Assembly (NCBI GenBank): GCA_947501635.1
Contig: CANMWT010000014.1
Location: 1-64,000 of the forward strand
DNA length: 64,000 nucleotides
Source: an uncultured Roseobacter sp.
GTDB lineage: Bacteria; Pseudomonadota; Alphaproteobacteria; Rhodobacterales; Rhodobacteraceae
Reading direction: 5' to 3'
The translations under genes were made by a program, and so were the position numbers. This document shows, piece by piece, positions 18,572 through 27,321 of the stretch. Within the stretch, counting starts at the first letter, position 1. Each line of letters starts with the position of its first letter. The notes under the pieces were generated by a model that made no database searches, was not told where the DNA came from, and was given only the letters and a program-made list of their open reading frames with translations.

Positions 18572-19225
18572 GTGACGTATCCTCAGATGCCCTTTTGGGC
18601 CGGTCTTGCGCTTCGGATTTTGGTTCTGTTTGCATTGGTGTTAGCGGCCGGATGGCTGTCTCATATGGTGCGTGAAGCGCTCAACCTGCAGATTATGCCC
18701 GAGAACGAGCAAAAGATGCATCTGATGATCATGCTGGGCATGGTCGCTTACATCGGTTTGCTGATAATCCCCTTCGTGCCCAGTGCTGAAATCGGGATTG
18801 CCATGCTCACCGCGTTCGGCGCTGCCATTGCGCCCCTCGTTTATGCGGGAACGGTCGTTGCAATGCTCTTTGCCTATATCATTGGGCGTTTGGTGCCCGT
18901 GGCTGTACTTGTTCGGTTGTTGTCTTTTCTGAGGTTGCGGCGCGCGTCGGACCTGATCGCAAAATCGGCGCCGCTGTCGCGCGAAGATCGGTTGCGTCTG
19001 CTGCTCGACGGAGCGTCACATCGCACGGTTTCTTTGGCGCTTCGCCACCGGTATGTTGCTCTCGCGCTTGCCATCAACATGCCTGGCAACGCGCTTATTG
19101 GTGGGGGTGGCGGGATTATGGCACTTGTAGGGATGAGCGGCCTCTTCGCCCCTGTGCCAACTGTTCTGGCGGTCATGGTGGCGGTCGCTCCTGTGCCTCT
19201 GGCGGTATATGCGCTTGGACTTTGA
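18572..19225 (+). CDS. Integral membrane protein, distantly VTT/DedA-like
   Basis: 217-residue protein with about five or six hydrophobic helices. The segments PSAEIGIAMLTAFGAAIAPLVYAGTVV-AMLFAYIIGR and NMPGNALIGGGGGIMALVG recall the VTT (SNARE-associated) fold, but the match is weak and I give it as a possibility only. GTG was chosen as start because GCGGAGAG lies 11 bases upstream and the earlier in-frame ATG overlaps the preceding gene and adds a basic, non-conserved-looking stretch. Paired with the exported protein upstream. Confidence 0.6.
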   Translation: MTYPQMPFWAGLALRILVLFALVLAAGWLSHMVREALNLQIMPENEQKMHLMIMLGMVAYIGLLIIPFVPSAEIGIAMLTAFGAAIAPLVYAGTVVAMLFAYIIGRLVPVAVLVRLLSFLRLRRASDLIAKSAPLSREDRLRLLLDGASHRTVSLALRHRYVALALAINMPGNALIGGGGGIMALVGMSGLFAPVPTVLAVMVAVAPVPLAVYALGL

Positions 19226-19279
19226 TCAGCCTATGCAGGCTTCGTCTGCCATGTGCCGTATTTTTCCGCGATAAACCCA

Positions 19280-19308
19280 TTGCCTTTTGCAGCGACTCCT
19301 CGTAATAC
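19280..19308 (+). promoter_or_regulatory. S10 operon promoter
   Basis: TTGCCT (19280-19285), 17-base spacer, TAATAC (19303-19308), pointing at rpsJ with a leader of about 115 bases. Good match for a ribosomal promoter. Confidence 0.65.
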
Positions 19309-19321
19309 GCCCAAATCCATC

Positions 19322-19347
19322 AAGGGTGCGGCCAGCCGCGCCCTTTT
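19322..19347 (+). terminator. Hairpin with short U-tract in rpsJ leader
   Basis: AAGGGTGCGGC (19322-19332) pairs with GCCGCGCCCTT (19335-19345) including one G-U pair, then continues TT. It could terminate the upstream membrane-protein transcript. It also starts only about 7 bases after the predicted rpsJ transcription start, so it would equally form the 5' end of the S10 leader RNA. Confidence 0.65.
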
Positions 19348-19431
19348 CTGTTGGACCAAAAGACGCGACGAGGGTGTGCGATGAGCGCCCATCCTCCAAT
19401 CCGTTAAAATCCCAATGTAAGGGATATGTAT

Positions 19432-19752
19432 ATGGCCATTCAAAGCCAAAACATCCGCATTCGTCTTAAGGCGTTTGACTATCGGGTGCTGGATGCCTCC
19501 ACACAAGAGATCGTCAATACTGCCAAGCGCACTGGCGCATCGGTCCGCGGCCCCATTCCGCTGCCCAACAAGATCGAAAAATTCACCGTTCTGCGTGGTC
19601 CTCACGTTGACAAGAAATCCCGTGACCAGTTCGAAATCCGCACGCACAAGCGTCTGCTGGATATCGTTGATCCGACCCCCCAGACCGTGGACGCGCTGAT
19701 GAAGCTCGATCTTGCTGCTGGTGTGGACGTCGAGATCAAGCTGCAGTCCTAA
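19432..19752 (+). CDS. rpsJ: 30S ribosomal protein S10 / NusE
   Basis: 106-residue head protein of the 30S subunit that also serves as NusE in transcription antitermination. The start is [18 protein letters not shown] with AAGGGA seven bases upstream; an ATG six bases earlier is less well placed. The conserved core [26 protein letters not shown] is intact. First gene of the S10 cluster, 21 bases before rplC. Confidence 0.98.
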   Translation: MAIQSQNIRIRLKAFDYRVLDASTQEIVNTAKRTGASVRGPIPLPNKIEKFTVLRGPHVDKKSRDQFEIRTHKRLLDIVDPTPQTVDALMKLDLAAGVDVEIKLQS

Positions 19753-19773
19753 TAACTCAGGAGGGTAATTGTT

Positions 19774-20649
19774 ATGTTGCGCTCAGGCGTTATTGCAAAA
19801 AAGGTCGGTATGACCCGGCTGTTCATGGAAGACGGCAAGCAGATCCCTGTGACCGTTCTTCAACTCGATAAACTTCAGGTGGTGGCACAGCGCACGCCCG
19901 AGAAGAACGGCTATGCCGCTGTTCAGCTTGGTGCTGGCACGGCCAAGGCCAAGCGGACATCGCAAGCTATGCGCGGTCACTTTGCAGCGGCAAAGGTTGA
20001 ACCCAAGCGTAAGGTTGCCGAGTTCCGTGTGGACGAAGAGAACCTGATCGGCGTAGGTGAAGAGATCACCGCGGATCACTACTTTGAAGGTCAGTTCGTT
20101 GATGTGGCGGGCACCTCGATTGGTAAAGGTTTCGCCGGTGCGATGAAGCGCCACAACTTTGGCGGTTTGCGCGCGTCGCACGGTGTTTCCATCTCGCACC
20201 GTTCGCACGGTTCCACCGGGCAGTGTCAGGACCCGGGCAAGGTTTTCAAAGGCAAGAAAATGGCCGGCCACATGGGTGCTGCCCGTGTGACAACGCAAAA
20301 CCTTCAGGTTGTCCGTACAGACGCTGATCGTGGTCTTATCATGGTCAAAGGCGCAGTGCCGGGTTCCAAAGGCGGCTGGGTCACAGTCAAGGATGCGGTT
20401 AAAAAGCCATTCCCGGAGAATGCTATTTTGCCTGCCGCGCTGAAATCCGCCGCAGAAGAAGCCGCAAAAGCTGCCGAGGAGGCCGCAGCCGCAGCCGCCG
20501 CAGAAGCTGAAGCAGAAGCCAAGCGTCTTGCCGAAGAGCAGGCCGCCGCTGAAGCCGAAGCGCTGAAAGCAGCAGAAGCTGAAATCGCAGCCGAGGGTTC
20601 CGACGAAGCGCCCGCCGCTGACGAAGACAAGAAAGAAGGTGACGCATGA
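19774..20649 (+). CDS. rplC: 50S ribosomal protein L3 with Ala/Glu-rich C-terminal extension
   Basis: 291 residues. The L3 core (about 1-220) is typical: [17 protein letters not shown] at the start, and the [21 protein letters not shown] segment with the glutamine ([20 protein letters not shown]) that PrmB methylates in other bacteria. After the core comes a 65-70 residue tail made almost only of Ala, Glu, Lys and Asp, ending DKKEGDA, probably a charged helix followed by a disordered end. E. coli L3 has 209 residues. AGGAGGG supports the start. The stop overlaps rplD by four bases (ATGA). Confidence 0.97.
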   Translation: MLRSGVIAKKVGMTRLFMEDGKQIPVTVLQLDKLQVVAQRTPEKNGYAAVQLGAGTAKAKRTSQAMRGHFAAAKVEPKRKVAEFRVDEENLIGVGEEITADHYFEGQFVDVAGTSIGKGFAGAMKRHNFGGLRASHGVSISHRSHGSTGQCQDPGKVFKGKKMAGHMGAARVTTQNLQVVRTDADRGLIMVKGAVPGSKGGWVTVKDAVKKPFPENAILPAALKSAAEEAAKAAEEAAAAAAAEAEAEAKRLAEEQAAAEAEALKAAEAEIAAEGSDEAPAADEDKKEGDA

Positions 20650-21263
20650 AACTCGATGTCATCAAACTCGACGGCGGCAAAGCCGGATCCGTAGACCTCG
20701 ACGAGGCGCTCTTCGGTCTGGAGCCACGCGCCGACATCCTGCACCGTGTCGTGCGCTGGCAGCGTAACAACGCGCAAGCGGGTACGCACAAGGTCAAGAC
20801 ACGGTCCGAGACCAGCTACTCGACCAAGAAGATCTATCGCCAGAAAGGCACCGGCGGCGCACGCCACGGTGACCGCAACGCGCCGATCTTCCGCAAGGGT
20901 GGTATCTACAAGGGCCCGACACCGCGCAGCCACGGTCACGACCTGACCAAAAAGTTCCGCAAGCTGGGTCTGCGTCACGCGCTTTCTGCCAAGGCAAAAG
21001 CGGGCGAGCTGGTCATCATCGACGATGCGTCCTCTGACGGTAAGACAAGCGCGCTGGCCAAGCAGGTCGCCAACCTGGGTTGGAAACGTGCGCTGGTCAT
21101 CGACGGTGCATCCGTTAACGAGGGCTTTGCCCAAGCCGCGCGTAACATTGAAGGTCTGGATATCCTGCCGACAATGGGCGCAAACGTATATGACATCCTC
21201 AAGCGTGACACGCTGGTGATCACGAAGGCGGGTGTTGAAGCACTGGAGGCTCGTTTGAAATGA
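20646..21263 (+). CDS. rplD: 50S ribosomal protein L4
   Basis: 205-residue 23S rRNA-binding protein lining the exit tunnel. The tunnel loop ([17 protein letters not shown], then [19 protein letters not shown]) is present and wild type in appearance. In enterics L4 also autoregulates the S10 operon at its leader; a leader hairpin exists here but no homology was tested. ATGA overlaps join it to rplC and rplW. Confidence 0.99.
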   Translation: MKLDVIKLDGGKAGSVDLDEALFGLEPRADILHRVVRWQRNNAQAGTHKVKTRSETSYSTKKIYRQKGTGGARHGDRNAPIFRKGGIYKGPTPRSHGHDLTKKFRKLGLRHALSAKAKAGELVIIDDASSDGKTSALAKQVANLGWKRALVIDGASVNEGFAQAARNIEGLDILPTMGANVYDILKRDTLVITKAGVEALEARLK

Positions 21264-21556
21264 ACGCCAAGGCAGAACATTACGATGTGATCCGCAAGCC
21301 GATCATTACGGAAAAAGCGACAATGACGTCCGAGAATGGCGCAGTCGTTTTCGAAGTGGCGATGGACAGCAACAAACCCCAGATCAAGGAAGCTGTTGAA
21401 GCGCTCTTTGGTGTGAAGGTCAAAGCGGTCAACACGACGATCACGAAGGGTAAGGTAAAACGTTTCCGCGGCCAGCTTGGCAAGCGCAAGGACGTCAAGA
21501 AAGCCTACGTCATGCTCGAAGAGGGCAATACGATCGACGTCTCGACAGGTCTGTAA
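21260..21556 (+). CDS. rplW: 50S ribosomal protein L23
   Basis: 98-residue protein at the exit of the peptide tunnel, docking site for SRP and trigger factor. Conserved [11 protein letters not shown] near the N-terminus and the [19 protein letters not shown] loop. Four-base overlap with rplD. Unlike the usual S10 order, rplB does not follow at once: a terminator and two unrelated genes intervene. Confidence 0.99.
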   Translation: MNAKAEHYDVIRKPIITEKATMTSENGAVVFEVAMDSNKPQIKEAVEALFGVKVKAVNTTITKGKVKRFRGQLGKRKDVKKAYVMLEEGNTIDVSTGL

Positions 21557-21573
21557 AAACCGACAAAGAATTG

Positions 21574-21610
21574 AAAGCCCCGGCGCGGTCATCTGCCCGG
21601 GGCTTTTTTT
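21574..21610 (+). terminator. Terminator after rplW
   Basis: AAAGCCCCGG (21574-21583) pairs with CCGGGGCTTT (21597-21606); the T-tract covers 21604-21610. It ends the first block of S10 genes well before rplB. Confidence 0.93.
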
Positions 21611-21711
21611 GTGCGCGGTGATTGGTCGTGCATTGGGCCATAGCAAGTTGATTATGTGGGCAACTGCGTTACCTTGGGCTTATGTGAGTATGTAAAAGCG
21701 AGTTCTGCGCG

Positions 21712-22611
21712 GTGCAAAAATTCCCGTCGTCAGTGTTGACCGCCGCGTTTGTCGTTGCGCCGTTCGCAACGGCTTCTTTTGCCCAAGAGCGCACCGGCTG
21801 GGGCACTCAGATCGAAGGGCTTACCGTTTATCAGGGTGAAACCGACCTTGACGAGGGCGGCAGCTTTACATCCAGCCGGACGTTTGTACGCGGCAGCGCG
21901 ATCTACAGGTTTGGCAAGGATACCTCTGCAGGAGTTTCTGTGAGTGTCGGCGCTTTCGACTATGATTTCGATGATGTTTCGGCGCGTCCGTGGAAAGACA
22001 TCCGGGATATCCGGGTGTCGGTTCCCACCCGCTTTCGTGTCAGTGATACAGCGACCGCGTTTATCTCGCCACAGGTCCGTTGGGATTATGAAAGTGGCGC
22101 AGATAAATCCGAGGGCAATACCTATGGCATCTTTGCCGGTGTCGCCTGGAAATTCAGCGACACATTGACGATCGGTCCGGCTTTTGGAGCTTACAGCCAG
22201 TTAGAGGAGAGCGGTGCCGACGTTTTTCCGGCCCTGCTGGTGGACTGGGACATAAACCAGCGGTGGAACCTCAATACAGGTGCGGGTCTGGGCGCCACGG
22301 GTGGTCCGGGACTGACCCTGGGGTATGATGTGACCGACAGTTCGCGCGTTTCACTCTCGGTGCGCTCGGAGAGTGTTCGCTTCAGACTGGATGACAACGG
22401 CCTTGCGCCCAACGGTGTGGGTGAGGATGAAAGTATCCCCGTGGTCATATCGTATCAATATGAACCGAACCCGGGCACATTGTTCAGCGCGTTTATCGGC
22501 GCGGAGTTTGATGGCGAGTTGACGCTGGATGATGCCTCGGGAAATCAGATCAGCCGCCAGTCATATGACACCGCTCCGCTGGCCGGGCTCGCACTCAGAC
22601 TGCGGTTTTGA
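21712..22611 (+). CDS. Outer-membrane beta-barrel protein, unknown function
   Basis: 299 residues beginning at GTG, with a signal peptide (about 1-24, cleavage near SFA-Q). The mature part alternates polar and hydrophobic residues in repeated strands (RTFVRGSAIYRF, SAGVSVSVGAFDYDF, LTIGPAFGAYSQL, RVSLSVRSESVRF) and ends in the aromatic LALRLRF, the C-terminal phenylalanine signature of BAM-inserted porins and barrels. About 12 strands are suggested. The exact family is not recognised. The start has only a weak binding site. It follows the rplW terminator and is probably its own unit. Confidence 0.75.
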   Translation: MQKFPSSVLTAAFVVAPFATASFAQERTGWGTQIEGLTVYQGETDLDEGGSFTSSRTFVRGSAIYRFGKDTSAGVSVSVGAFDYDFDDVSARPWKDIRDIRVSVPTRFRVSDTATAFISPQVRWDYESGADKSEGNTYGIFAGVAWKFSDTLTIGPAFGAYSQLEESGADVFPALLVDWDINQRWNLNTGAGLGATGGPGLTLGYDVTDSSRVSLSVRSESVRFRLDDNGLAPNGVGEDESIPVVISYQYEPNPGTLFSAFIGAEFDGELTLDDASGNQISRQSYDTAPLAGLALRLRF

Positions 22612-22708
22612 GGTCTCGGTTCGATGACGCGTTTCAGGCCGCCATTGACTTTTGGCAGTCTGCAGGCAAAGAATTTCCCATGTTTTATCAGTTCCGGAGA
22701 TTTGTTTT

Positions 22709-23587
22709 ATGTCTGCATCAGAAGAGATTTTAGCACCGCAAGCCTCGCGCTCTCCGGTCTACGGACTCGATCAGGAAACGCTGTACATCCCTGCGAAAGA
22801 TGCGGCGGAGATCGGGCAAAGCTACGCCGCGCAGTATCAGTCTGGCGAGCCTTACAACTACATCTGCATCGACAATTTTTTGCCTTTGGACATCCTCAAA
22901 AGGGTTCGGGACGAAGCACTGGCCGAAGAGGAGTTGCGCGCCGAGCACAGTTCCGAACAGGAACACCTTAAAGCGTCATACAATCCTGACAAACTGCCCC
23001 TCTATACCAGAGCGGTGTTCAATGCGCTGAATTCCAAGTCTTTCATCAGCTTTCTGGAGAAAATGACCGGCATTCCAAGCCTGATACCGGACCCGCATTA
23101 TTCGGGCGCGGGCATTCACAGGACGAGCAACGGCGGCTATCTCGGTATCCATGCGGATTTCAACCATCACAAGGCGATGAACCTCGAGCGTCGCCTGAAT
23201 GTGTTGATTTACCTGAATGACGACTGGAAAGAAGAATACGGTGGTGCGTTCGAGATCTGGACAGATGACATGAAGAAAAAGGTCGCCGCTTTTGCGCCGA
23301 TCATGAATCGCATGTGTTGTTTTTCAACCAGTTCGACCAGCATGCACGGCAACCCCGAACCCGTGAACCACCCCGAGGGTAAGCCGCGGCTGTCGATCGC
23401 GCTCTACTATTACACGGCGACATGGACAGACTCGCATGTGGCGCATTCAACCCTGTTTCGCGCGCGCGCAGGCTCTGCCGATGTGCCGACGGGCAGAAAC
23501 GACCGGATACGTATCATGCGCAAGTATACCCCGCCTGTTCTGCACAGTTTCGCAGAGCGTGTAATGCGCAAGGCAGGGATGATCTGA
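22709..23587 (+). CDS. 2OG-Fe(II) oxygenase (prolyl-hydroxylase-like fold)
   Basis: 292-residue enzyme of the 2-oxoglutarate/Fe(II) oxygenase superfamily (PF13640 type). The iron facial triad is readable: H148 and D150 in GIHADFN, and H213 in SMHGNPEP; R227 in KPRLSIALYYYT would bind 2-oxoglutarate. The typical frame GGYLGIHADFN ... RRLNVLIYLN ... GGAFEIW is intact, so it should be active. The start was chosen at MSASEEIL with GGAGA eight bases upstream; an in-frame start 57 bases earlier has none. The substrate is unknown. It lies between rplW and rplB on the same strand, about 210 bases before rplB; hydroxylation of a ribosomal protein is one possibility, glycan or small-molecule oxidation another. 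Confidence 0.85.
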   Translation: MSASEEILAPQASRSPVYGLDQETLYIPAKDAAEIGQSYAAQYQSGEPYNYICIDNFLPLDILKRVRDEALAEEELRAEHSSEQEHLKASYNPDKLPLYTRAVFNALNSKSFISFLEKMTGIPSLIPDPHYSGAGIHRTSNGGYLGIHADFNHHKAMNLERRLNVLIYLNDDWKEEYGGAFEIWTDDMKKKVAAFAPIMNRMCCFSTSSTSMHGNPEPVNHPEGKPRLSIALYYYTATWTDSHVAHSTLFRARAGSADVPTGRNDRIRIMRKYTPPVLHSFAERVMRKAGMI

Positions 23588-23609
23588 CCATTCGAAAAGA
23601 ATGGTCAGA
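23583..23609 (+). promoter_or_regulatory. Stem-loop at the end of the 2OG oxygenase gene
   Basis: TCTGACCATTC (23583-23593, spanning the stop codon) and GAATGGTCAGA (23599-23609) make an 11-bp perfect stem with a 5-base loop. No U-tract. It could stabilise the transcript end or impede read-through into rplB. The rest of the 209-base spacer holds a smaller TGACCGT/ACGGTCA stem and no convincing promoter. Confidence 0.55.
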
Positions 23610-23796
23610 GCTGTGGATATTGGTACTGGACGGTGCTTTCCCGACCTGTTAGCTACCCGCGGGTGACCGTTTCGGATTCGTTCGTTACGGTCATTGGGTC
23701 GTTCGCGATCTCTCTCTTTTGGCACCTACGGGGGCCTATAACCACATAGGCGGGATCACCTGATCGCCGCTGTATAGCAAACGGAAGACAGACAAC

Positions 23797-24639
23797 ATGG
23801 CACTCAAGTCGTATAAACCGACGACGCCGGGCCAGCGTGGGCTGGTACTGATCGACCGTTCGGAGCTCTGGAAAGGCCGTCCGGTCAAAGCCCTCACAGA
23901 AGGCTTGACCAAGAACGGCGGTCGGAACAACACCGGACGGATCACGATGCGCCGCAAAGGCGGCGGGGCAAAACGCCTCTACCGGATCGTTGACTTCAAA
24001 CGGAACAAGATGGATGTGGCGGCAATAGTCGAACGCATCGAATATGACCCTAACCGCACAGCCTTTATCGCTCTCGTGAAATACGAAGATGGCGAGCAGG
24101 CGTATATTCTGGCGCCTCAGCGTCTGGCGGTCGGCGATAGCGTGATTGCGTCGCAAAAAGCGGACATCAAGCCCGGTAACGCAATGCCATTTTCCGGCAT
24201 GCCCATCGGTACAATCGTCCACAACATCGAGATGAAGCCCGGAAAGGGCGGTCAGATCGCCCGTGCCGCCGGCACCTACGCGCAATTTGTAGGCCGTGAT
24301 GGTGGATACGCGCAGATCCGTCTGAGCTCTGGCGAGCTGCGTCTTGTGCGTCAGGAGTGCATGGCCACCGTTGGTGCCGTGTCCAACCCCGACAACTCCA
24401 ACCAGAACTACGGTAAAGCGGGCCGCATGCGTCACAAAGGCATCCGCCCAAGTGTTCGTGGTGTCGTGATGAACCCGATCGACCACCCGCATGGTGGTGG
24501 TGAAGGCCGGACCTCTGGTGGCCGTCATCCGGTGACCCCATGGGGCAAGCCGACAAAGGGTGCAAAAACCCGGAACAAGAAAAAAGCGTCCAGCCAGCTT
24601 ATCATCCGCTCGCGGCACGCCAAGAAGAAGGGGCGTTAA
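23797..24639 (+). CDS. rplB: 50S ribosomal protein L2
   Basis: 280-residue protein needed for subunit association and peptidyl transfer. [15 protein letters not shown] start; the conserved C-terminal loop [23 protein letters not shown] with its functional histidine is present. GGAAGA lies upstream. It begins the second S10 block (rplB-rpsS-rplV-rpsC-rplP); three bases separate it from rpsS. Confidence 0.99.
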   Translation: MALKSYKPTTPGQRGLVLIDRSELWKGRPVKALTEGLTKNGGRNNTGRITMRRKGGGAKRLYRIVDFKRNKMDVAAIVERIEYDPNRTAFIALVKYEDGEQAYILAPQRLAVGDSVIASQKADIKPGNAMPFSGMPIGTIVHNIEMKPGKGGQIARAAGTYAQFVGRDGGYAQIRLSSGELRLVRQECMATVGAVSNPDNSNQNYGKAGRMRHKGIRPSVRGVVMNPIDHPHGGGEGRTSGGRHPVTPWGKPTKGAKTRNKKKASSQLIIRSRHAKKKGR

Positions 24640-24642
24640 TCT

Positions 24643-24921
24643 ATGTCTCGTTCAGTATGGAAAGGCCCTTTTGTCGACAGCTACGTGTTGAAAAAGGCCG
24701 AGGCGTCCCGCGAAAGCGGCCGCAACGAAGTCATCAAGATCTGGTCGCGCCGCTCGACAATCCTGCCTCAGTTCGTGGGTTTGACGTTTGGCGTATACAA
24801 CGGACACAAGCATATCCCGGTCAACGTGACCGAAGATATGATTGGTCAGAAATTCGGTGAGTATTCGCCGACGCGGACCTATTATGGTCACGCCGCTGAC
24901 AAGAAGGCGAAGCGCAAATGA
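24643..24921 (+). CDS. rpsS: 30S ribosomal protein S19
   Basis: 92-residue protein of the 30S head, complex partner of S13. Complete family pattern: [17 protein letters not shown], then [19 protein letters not shown] and the C-terminal [21 protein letters not shown]. Its stop overlaps the rplV start by four bases. Confidence 0.99.
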   Translation: MSRSVWKGPFVDSYVLKKAEASRESGRNEVIKIWSRRSTILPQFVGLTFGVYNGHKHIPVNVTEDMIGQKFGEYSPTRTYYGHAADKKAKRK

Positions 24922-25298
24922 GCAAGGATAAAAATCCCCGCCGCGTGGCCGACAATGAAGCTATGGCGAAGCTGCGCATGCTGCGCACAAGCCCACAGAA
25001 GCTGAACCTTGTTGCCGGTCTTATCCGTGGCAAGAAAGTCGATCAGGCACTGACCGATCTGACGTTCTCGAAAAAGCGTATCGCGGTTGATGTGAAGAAG
25101 TGCCTTCAGTCGGCCATCGCAAACGCTGAAAACAACCACAACCTCGACGTGGACGAGCTGATCGTCGCAGAGGCCTATGTGGGTAAAAACCTGACCATGA
25201 AGCGTGGACGCCCACGTGCCCGTGGCCGCTTTGGCAAGATCATCAAGCCATTTGCGGAAATCACCATCAAAGTGCGTCAGGTAGAGGAGCAAGCCTAA
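24918..25298 (+). CDS. rplV: 50S ribosomal protein L22
   Basis: 126-residue 23S rRNA-binding protein whose beta-hairpin lines the exit tunnel ([14 protein letters not shown] near residue 95). Standard length. ATGA overlap with rpsS and a one-base stop/start overlap (TAATG) with rpsC show tight translational coupling. Confidence 0.99.
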   Translation: MSKDKNPRRVADNEAMAKLRMLRTSPQKLNLVAGLIRGKKVDQALTDLTFSKKRIAVDVKKCLQSAIANAENNHNLDVDELIVAEAYVGKNLTMKRGRPRARGRFGKIIKPFAEITIKVRQVEEQA

Positions 25299-26005
25299 TG
25301 GGTAACAAAGTCAATCCGATTGGCATGCGCCTGCAGGTGAACCGCACCTGGGACAGCCGCTGGTACGCCGATACAAAAGATTACGGGGACCTTCTGCTGG
25401 AAGACCTCGCGATCCGTGAATTCATCAAGAAAGAGTGTCATCAGGCCGGTGTGGCCCGTGTGATCATCGAGCGTCCGCACAAAAAGTGCCGCGTGACGAT
25501 CCACACAGCACGCCCCGGTGTCATCATTGGCAAGAAGGGTGCGGACATCGAAGGTCTGCGCCAGAAAATCGCCAAAATGACCGACAGCGAGCTGCACCTC
25601 AACATCGTTGAAGTGCGCAAGCCGGAACTGGATGCGGCCCTTGTTGGTGAAAGCATTGCACAGCAGCTTGAGCGCCGGGTTTCTTTCCGTCGTGCGATGA
25701 AGCGTGCTGTACAGAACGCCATGCGTATGGGTGCCCTTGGTATCCGTGTGAACGTTGCGGGCCGTCTTGGCGGCGCGGAAATCGCGCGGACAGAATGGTA
25801 TCGTGAGGGCCGTGTGCCTTTGCACACGCTGCGTGCCGACATCGATTACGCTCACGTCGAAGCGACAACTGCCTATGGTATCATCGGGATCAAAACATGG
25901 ATCTTCAAAGGTGAGATCATGGAGCATGACCCGTCTGCGCGTGACCGTAAAGCTCAGGAAATTCAGGATGGCCCAGCACCTCGCGGTGCCGGCGGTCGTC
26001 GCTGA
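25298..26005 (+). CDS. rpsC: 30S ribosomal protein S3
   Basis: 235-residue protein at the mRNA entry channel with the KH domain [16 protein letters not shown] (about residues 70-85) that contributes to mRNA helicase activity. [22 protein letters not shown] start and a C-terminal Gly/Arg end. Followed by rplP after 13 bases, with GGGGGATAG as the binding site. Confidence 0.99.
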   Translation: MGNKVNPIGMRLQVNRTWDSRWYADTKDYGDLLLEDLAIREFIKKECHQAGVARVIIERPHKKCRVTIHTARPGVIIGKKGADIEGLRQKIAKMTDSELHLNIVEVRKPELDAALVGESIAQQLERRVSFRRAMKRAVQNAMRMGALGIRVNVAGRLGGAEIARTEWYREGRVPLHTLRADIDYAHVEATTAYGIIGIKTWIFKGEIMEHDPSARDRKAQEIQDGPAPRGAGGRR

Positions 26006-26018
26006 GGGGGATAGATAA

Positions 26019-26432
26019 ATGCTTCAACCAAAGCGTACGAAATTCCGCAAGCAGTTCAAAGGCTCGATCAAGGGGCTGGCAAAGGGTGGGTCTGACCTGA
26101 ACTTTGGCACCTACGGCCTCAAAGCGCTGGAGCCCGAGCGGGTCACAGCCCGTCAGATCGAAGCTGCACGTCGTGCCATGACGCGTCACATGAAGCGTCA
26201 GGGCCGTGTGTGGATCCGGATCTTCCCGGATGTGCCGGTTACAGCCAAGCCGATCGAAGTTCGGATGGGTAAGGGTAAGGGCTCCGTCGACCGTTGGGCG
26301 GCGAAGGTCAAGCCGGGCCGTGTCATGTTCGAGATCGACGGCGTCAATGATGACGTGGCGCGCGAAGCGCTTCGTCTGGCAGCGATGAAACTGCCGATCA
26401 AGACGCGTGTCGTTGTCCGCGAAGACTGGTAA
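26019..26432 (+). CDS. rplP: 50S ribosomal protein L16
   Basis: 137-residue protein contacting tRNA in the A and P sites. [15 protein letters not shown] start; the [27 protein letters not shown] region contains the conserved arginine hydroxylated by YcfD in E. coli (here within VRMGKGKG). It ends the second S10 block: a terminator follows instead of rpmC. Confidence 0.99.
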   Translation: MLQPKRTKFRKQFKGSIKGLAKGGSDLNFGTYGLKALEPERVTARQIEAARRAMTRHMKRQGRVWIRIFPDVPVTAKPIEVRMGKGKGSVDRWAAKVKPGRVMFEIDGVNDDVAREALRLAAMKLPIKTRVVVREDW

Positions 26433-26476
26433 ACACCACCGGGACGCGCTGTTCCGACCGACCATAGTAACAATCG

Positions 26477-26509
26477 AAAGCCCCCGCTGCCCTGTGCACG
26501 GGGGCTTTT
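26477..26509 (+). terminator. Terminator after rplP
   Basis: AAAGCCCCCG (26477-26486) pairs with CGGGGGCTTT (26499-26508), 12-base loop, then T. It separates rplP from rpmC. The remaining bases up to 26635 show no gene. Confidence 0.92.
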
Positions 26510-26635
26510 GGTATCTCTGGGGAACAGGTTCCGACGCGCAAAGCTGTCAGCTGCCTGTTGGTAGCAGAGGATCGCGATGCAGGGCGCATGCGCAACAGCG
26601 TGCGACGTGCCTTGACCTGCGGCCGCGGCAGGGGC

Positions 26636-27256
26636 TTAGCGCCATGCGTAGTTGAAGCTTACGCTGATACGCTCGTCTTCAGCCATATTTACGGGTACCT
26701 CGTGGCGCAGCCAGCTTTCCCACAGCAGCACGTCGCCCGGTTCGGGTTGCTGGTAATGAAAGCTGCGTAGCTCGGCCCGTGCATCCTTGCGGCGGGCAGG
26801 GGCTGCCATCATCATCTGCAGACGTGGGTCTTCGAACTTGATGGCGCTGGCACCGTCAGGGATGGTGACATAGGTCGTGCCACTGACGACAGAATGCGGG
26901 TGGATGTGGGACGTGTGGACACCGCCCTGAGGCAGAATGTTTATCCATAGGTCTTCCAGTTCCAGTACGCGGCCGTCCAGATCGAATTCCAGATCTTCGG
27001 CAAAAGAAGCGACGTGCAGATCAAGCACTTGTTCCAGCCTTTTGAAGATTTCGAACCGCCAGCCCAGGTCCGTCAGCGATGCATAGCTGGTGTAACCGGG
27101 GTACCCGTTTTCTTCACACCAGTTCTGGCCCGCTTCGTCGTCCTCGGCGATAGACCAGCACGATGCCTCAAGTTCGCTCGTGTCGATGGGGTCGCCTTTT
27201 TCGGCAAGCTTGGCACGGTACAGGCGGGTGACGAAAAGAGAGGAGATATTGCTCAT
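26636..27256 (-). CDS. Putative 2OG-Fe(II) oxygenase, PF13759/TIGR02466 type
   Basis: 206 residues, full length for this family. The core pattern is LWINILPQGGVHTSHIHPHSVVSGTTYV-like (about residues 103-130) with clustered histidines H114, H117, H119 and H121, then a distal histidine in SWLRHEVPVN (H185) and an arginine in ERISVSFNY (R196) as the likely co-substrate anchor. FEDPR (141-145) is also a family landmark. No biochemical role is established for this family. GAGAG precedes the start. It is on the reverse strand, its 3' end about 125 bases past the rplP terminator, and heads a reverse cassette inside the ribosomal cluster. Confidence 0.8.
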   Translation of the reverse strand: MSNISSLFVTRLYRAKLAEKGDPIDTSELEASCWSIAEDDEAGQNWCEENGYPGYTSYASLTDLGWRFEIFKRLEQVLDLHVASFAEDLEFDLDGRVLELEDLWINILPQGGVHTSHIHPHSVVSGTTYVTIPDGASAIKFEDPRLQMMMAAPARRKDARAELRSFHYQQPEPGDVLLWESWLRHEVPVNMAEDERISVSFNYAWR

Positions 27257-27321
27257 GGCTCTCTTTATTACGCGGGGATGGGGATGCGCAACAGGTGGGG
27301 TTGCGCTTTGCAGTGCCCGTC

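Noticed and set aside
18572-19225. Calling this membrane protein a firm DedA/TVP38 member
   Set aside because: Only two short stretches resemble the VTT fold; left as a possibility.
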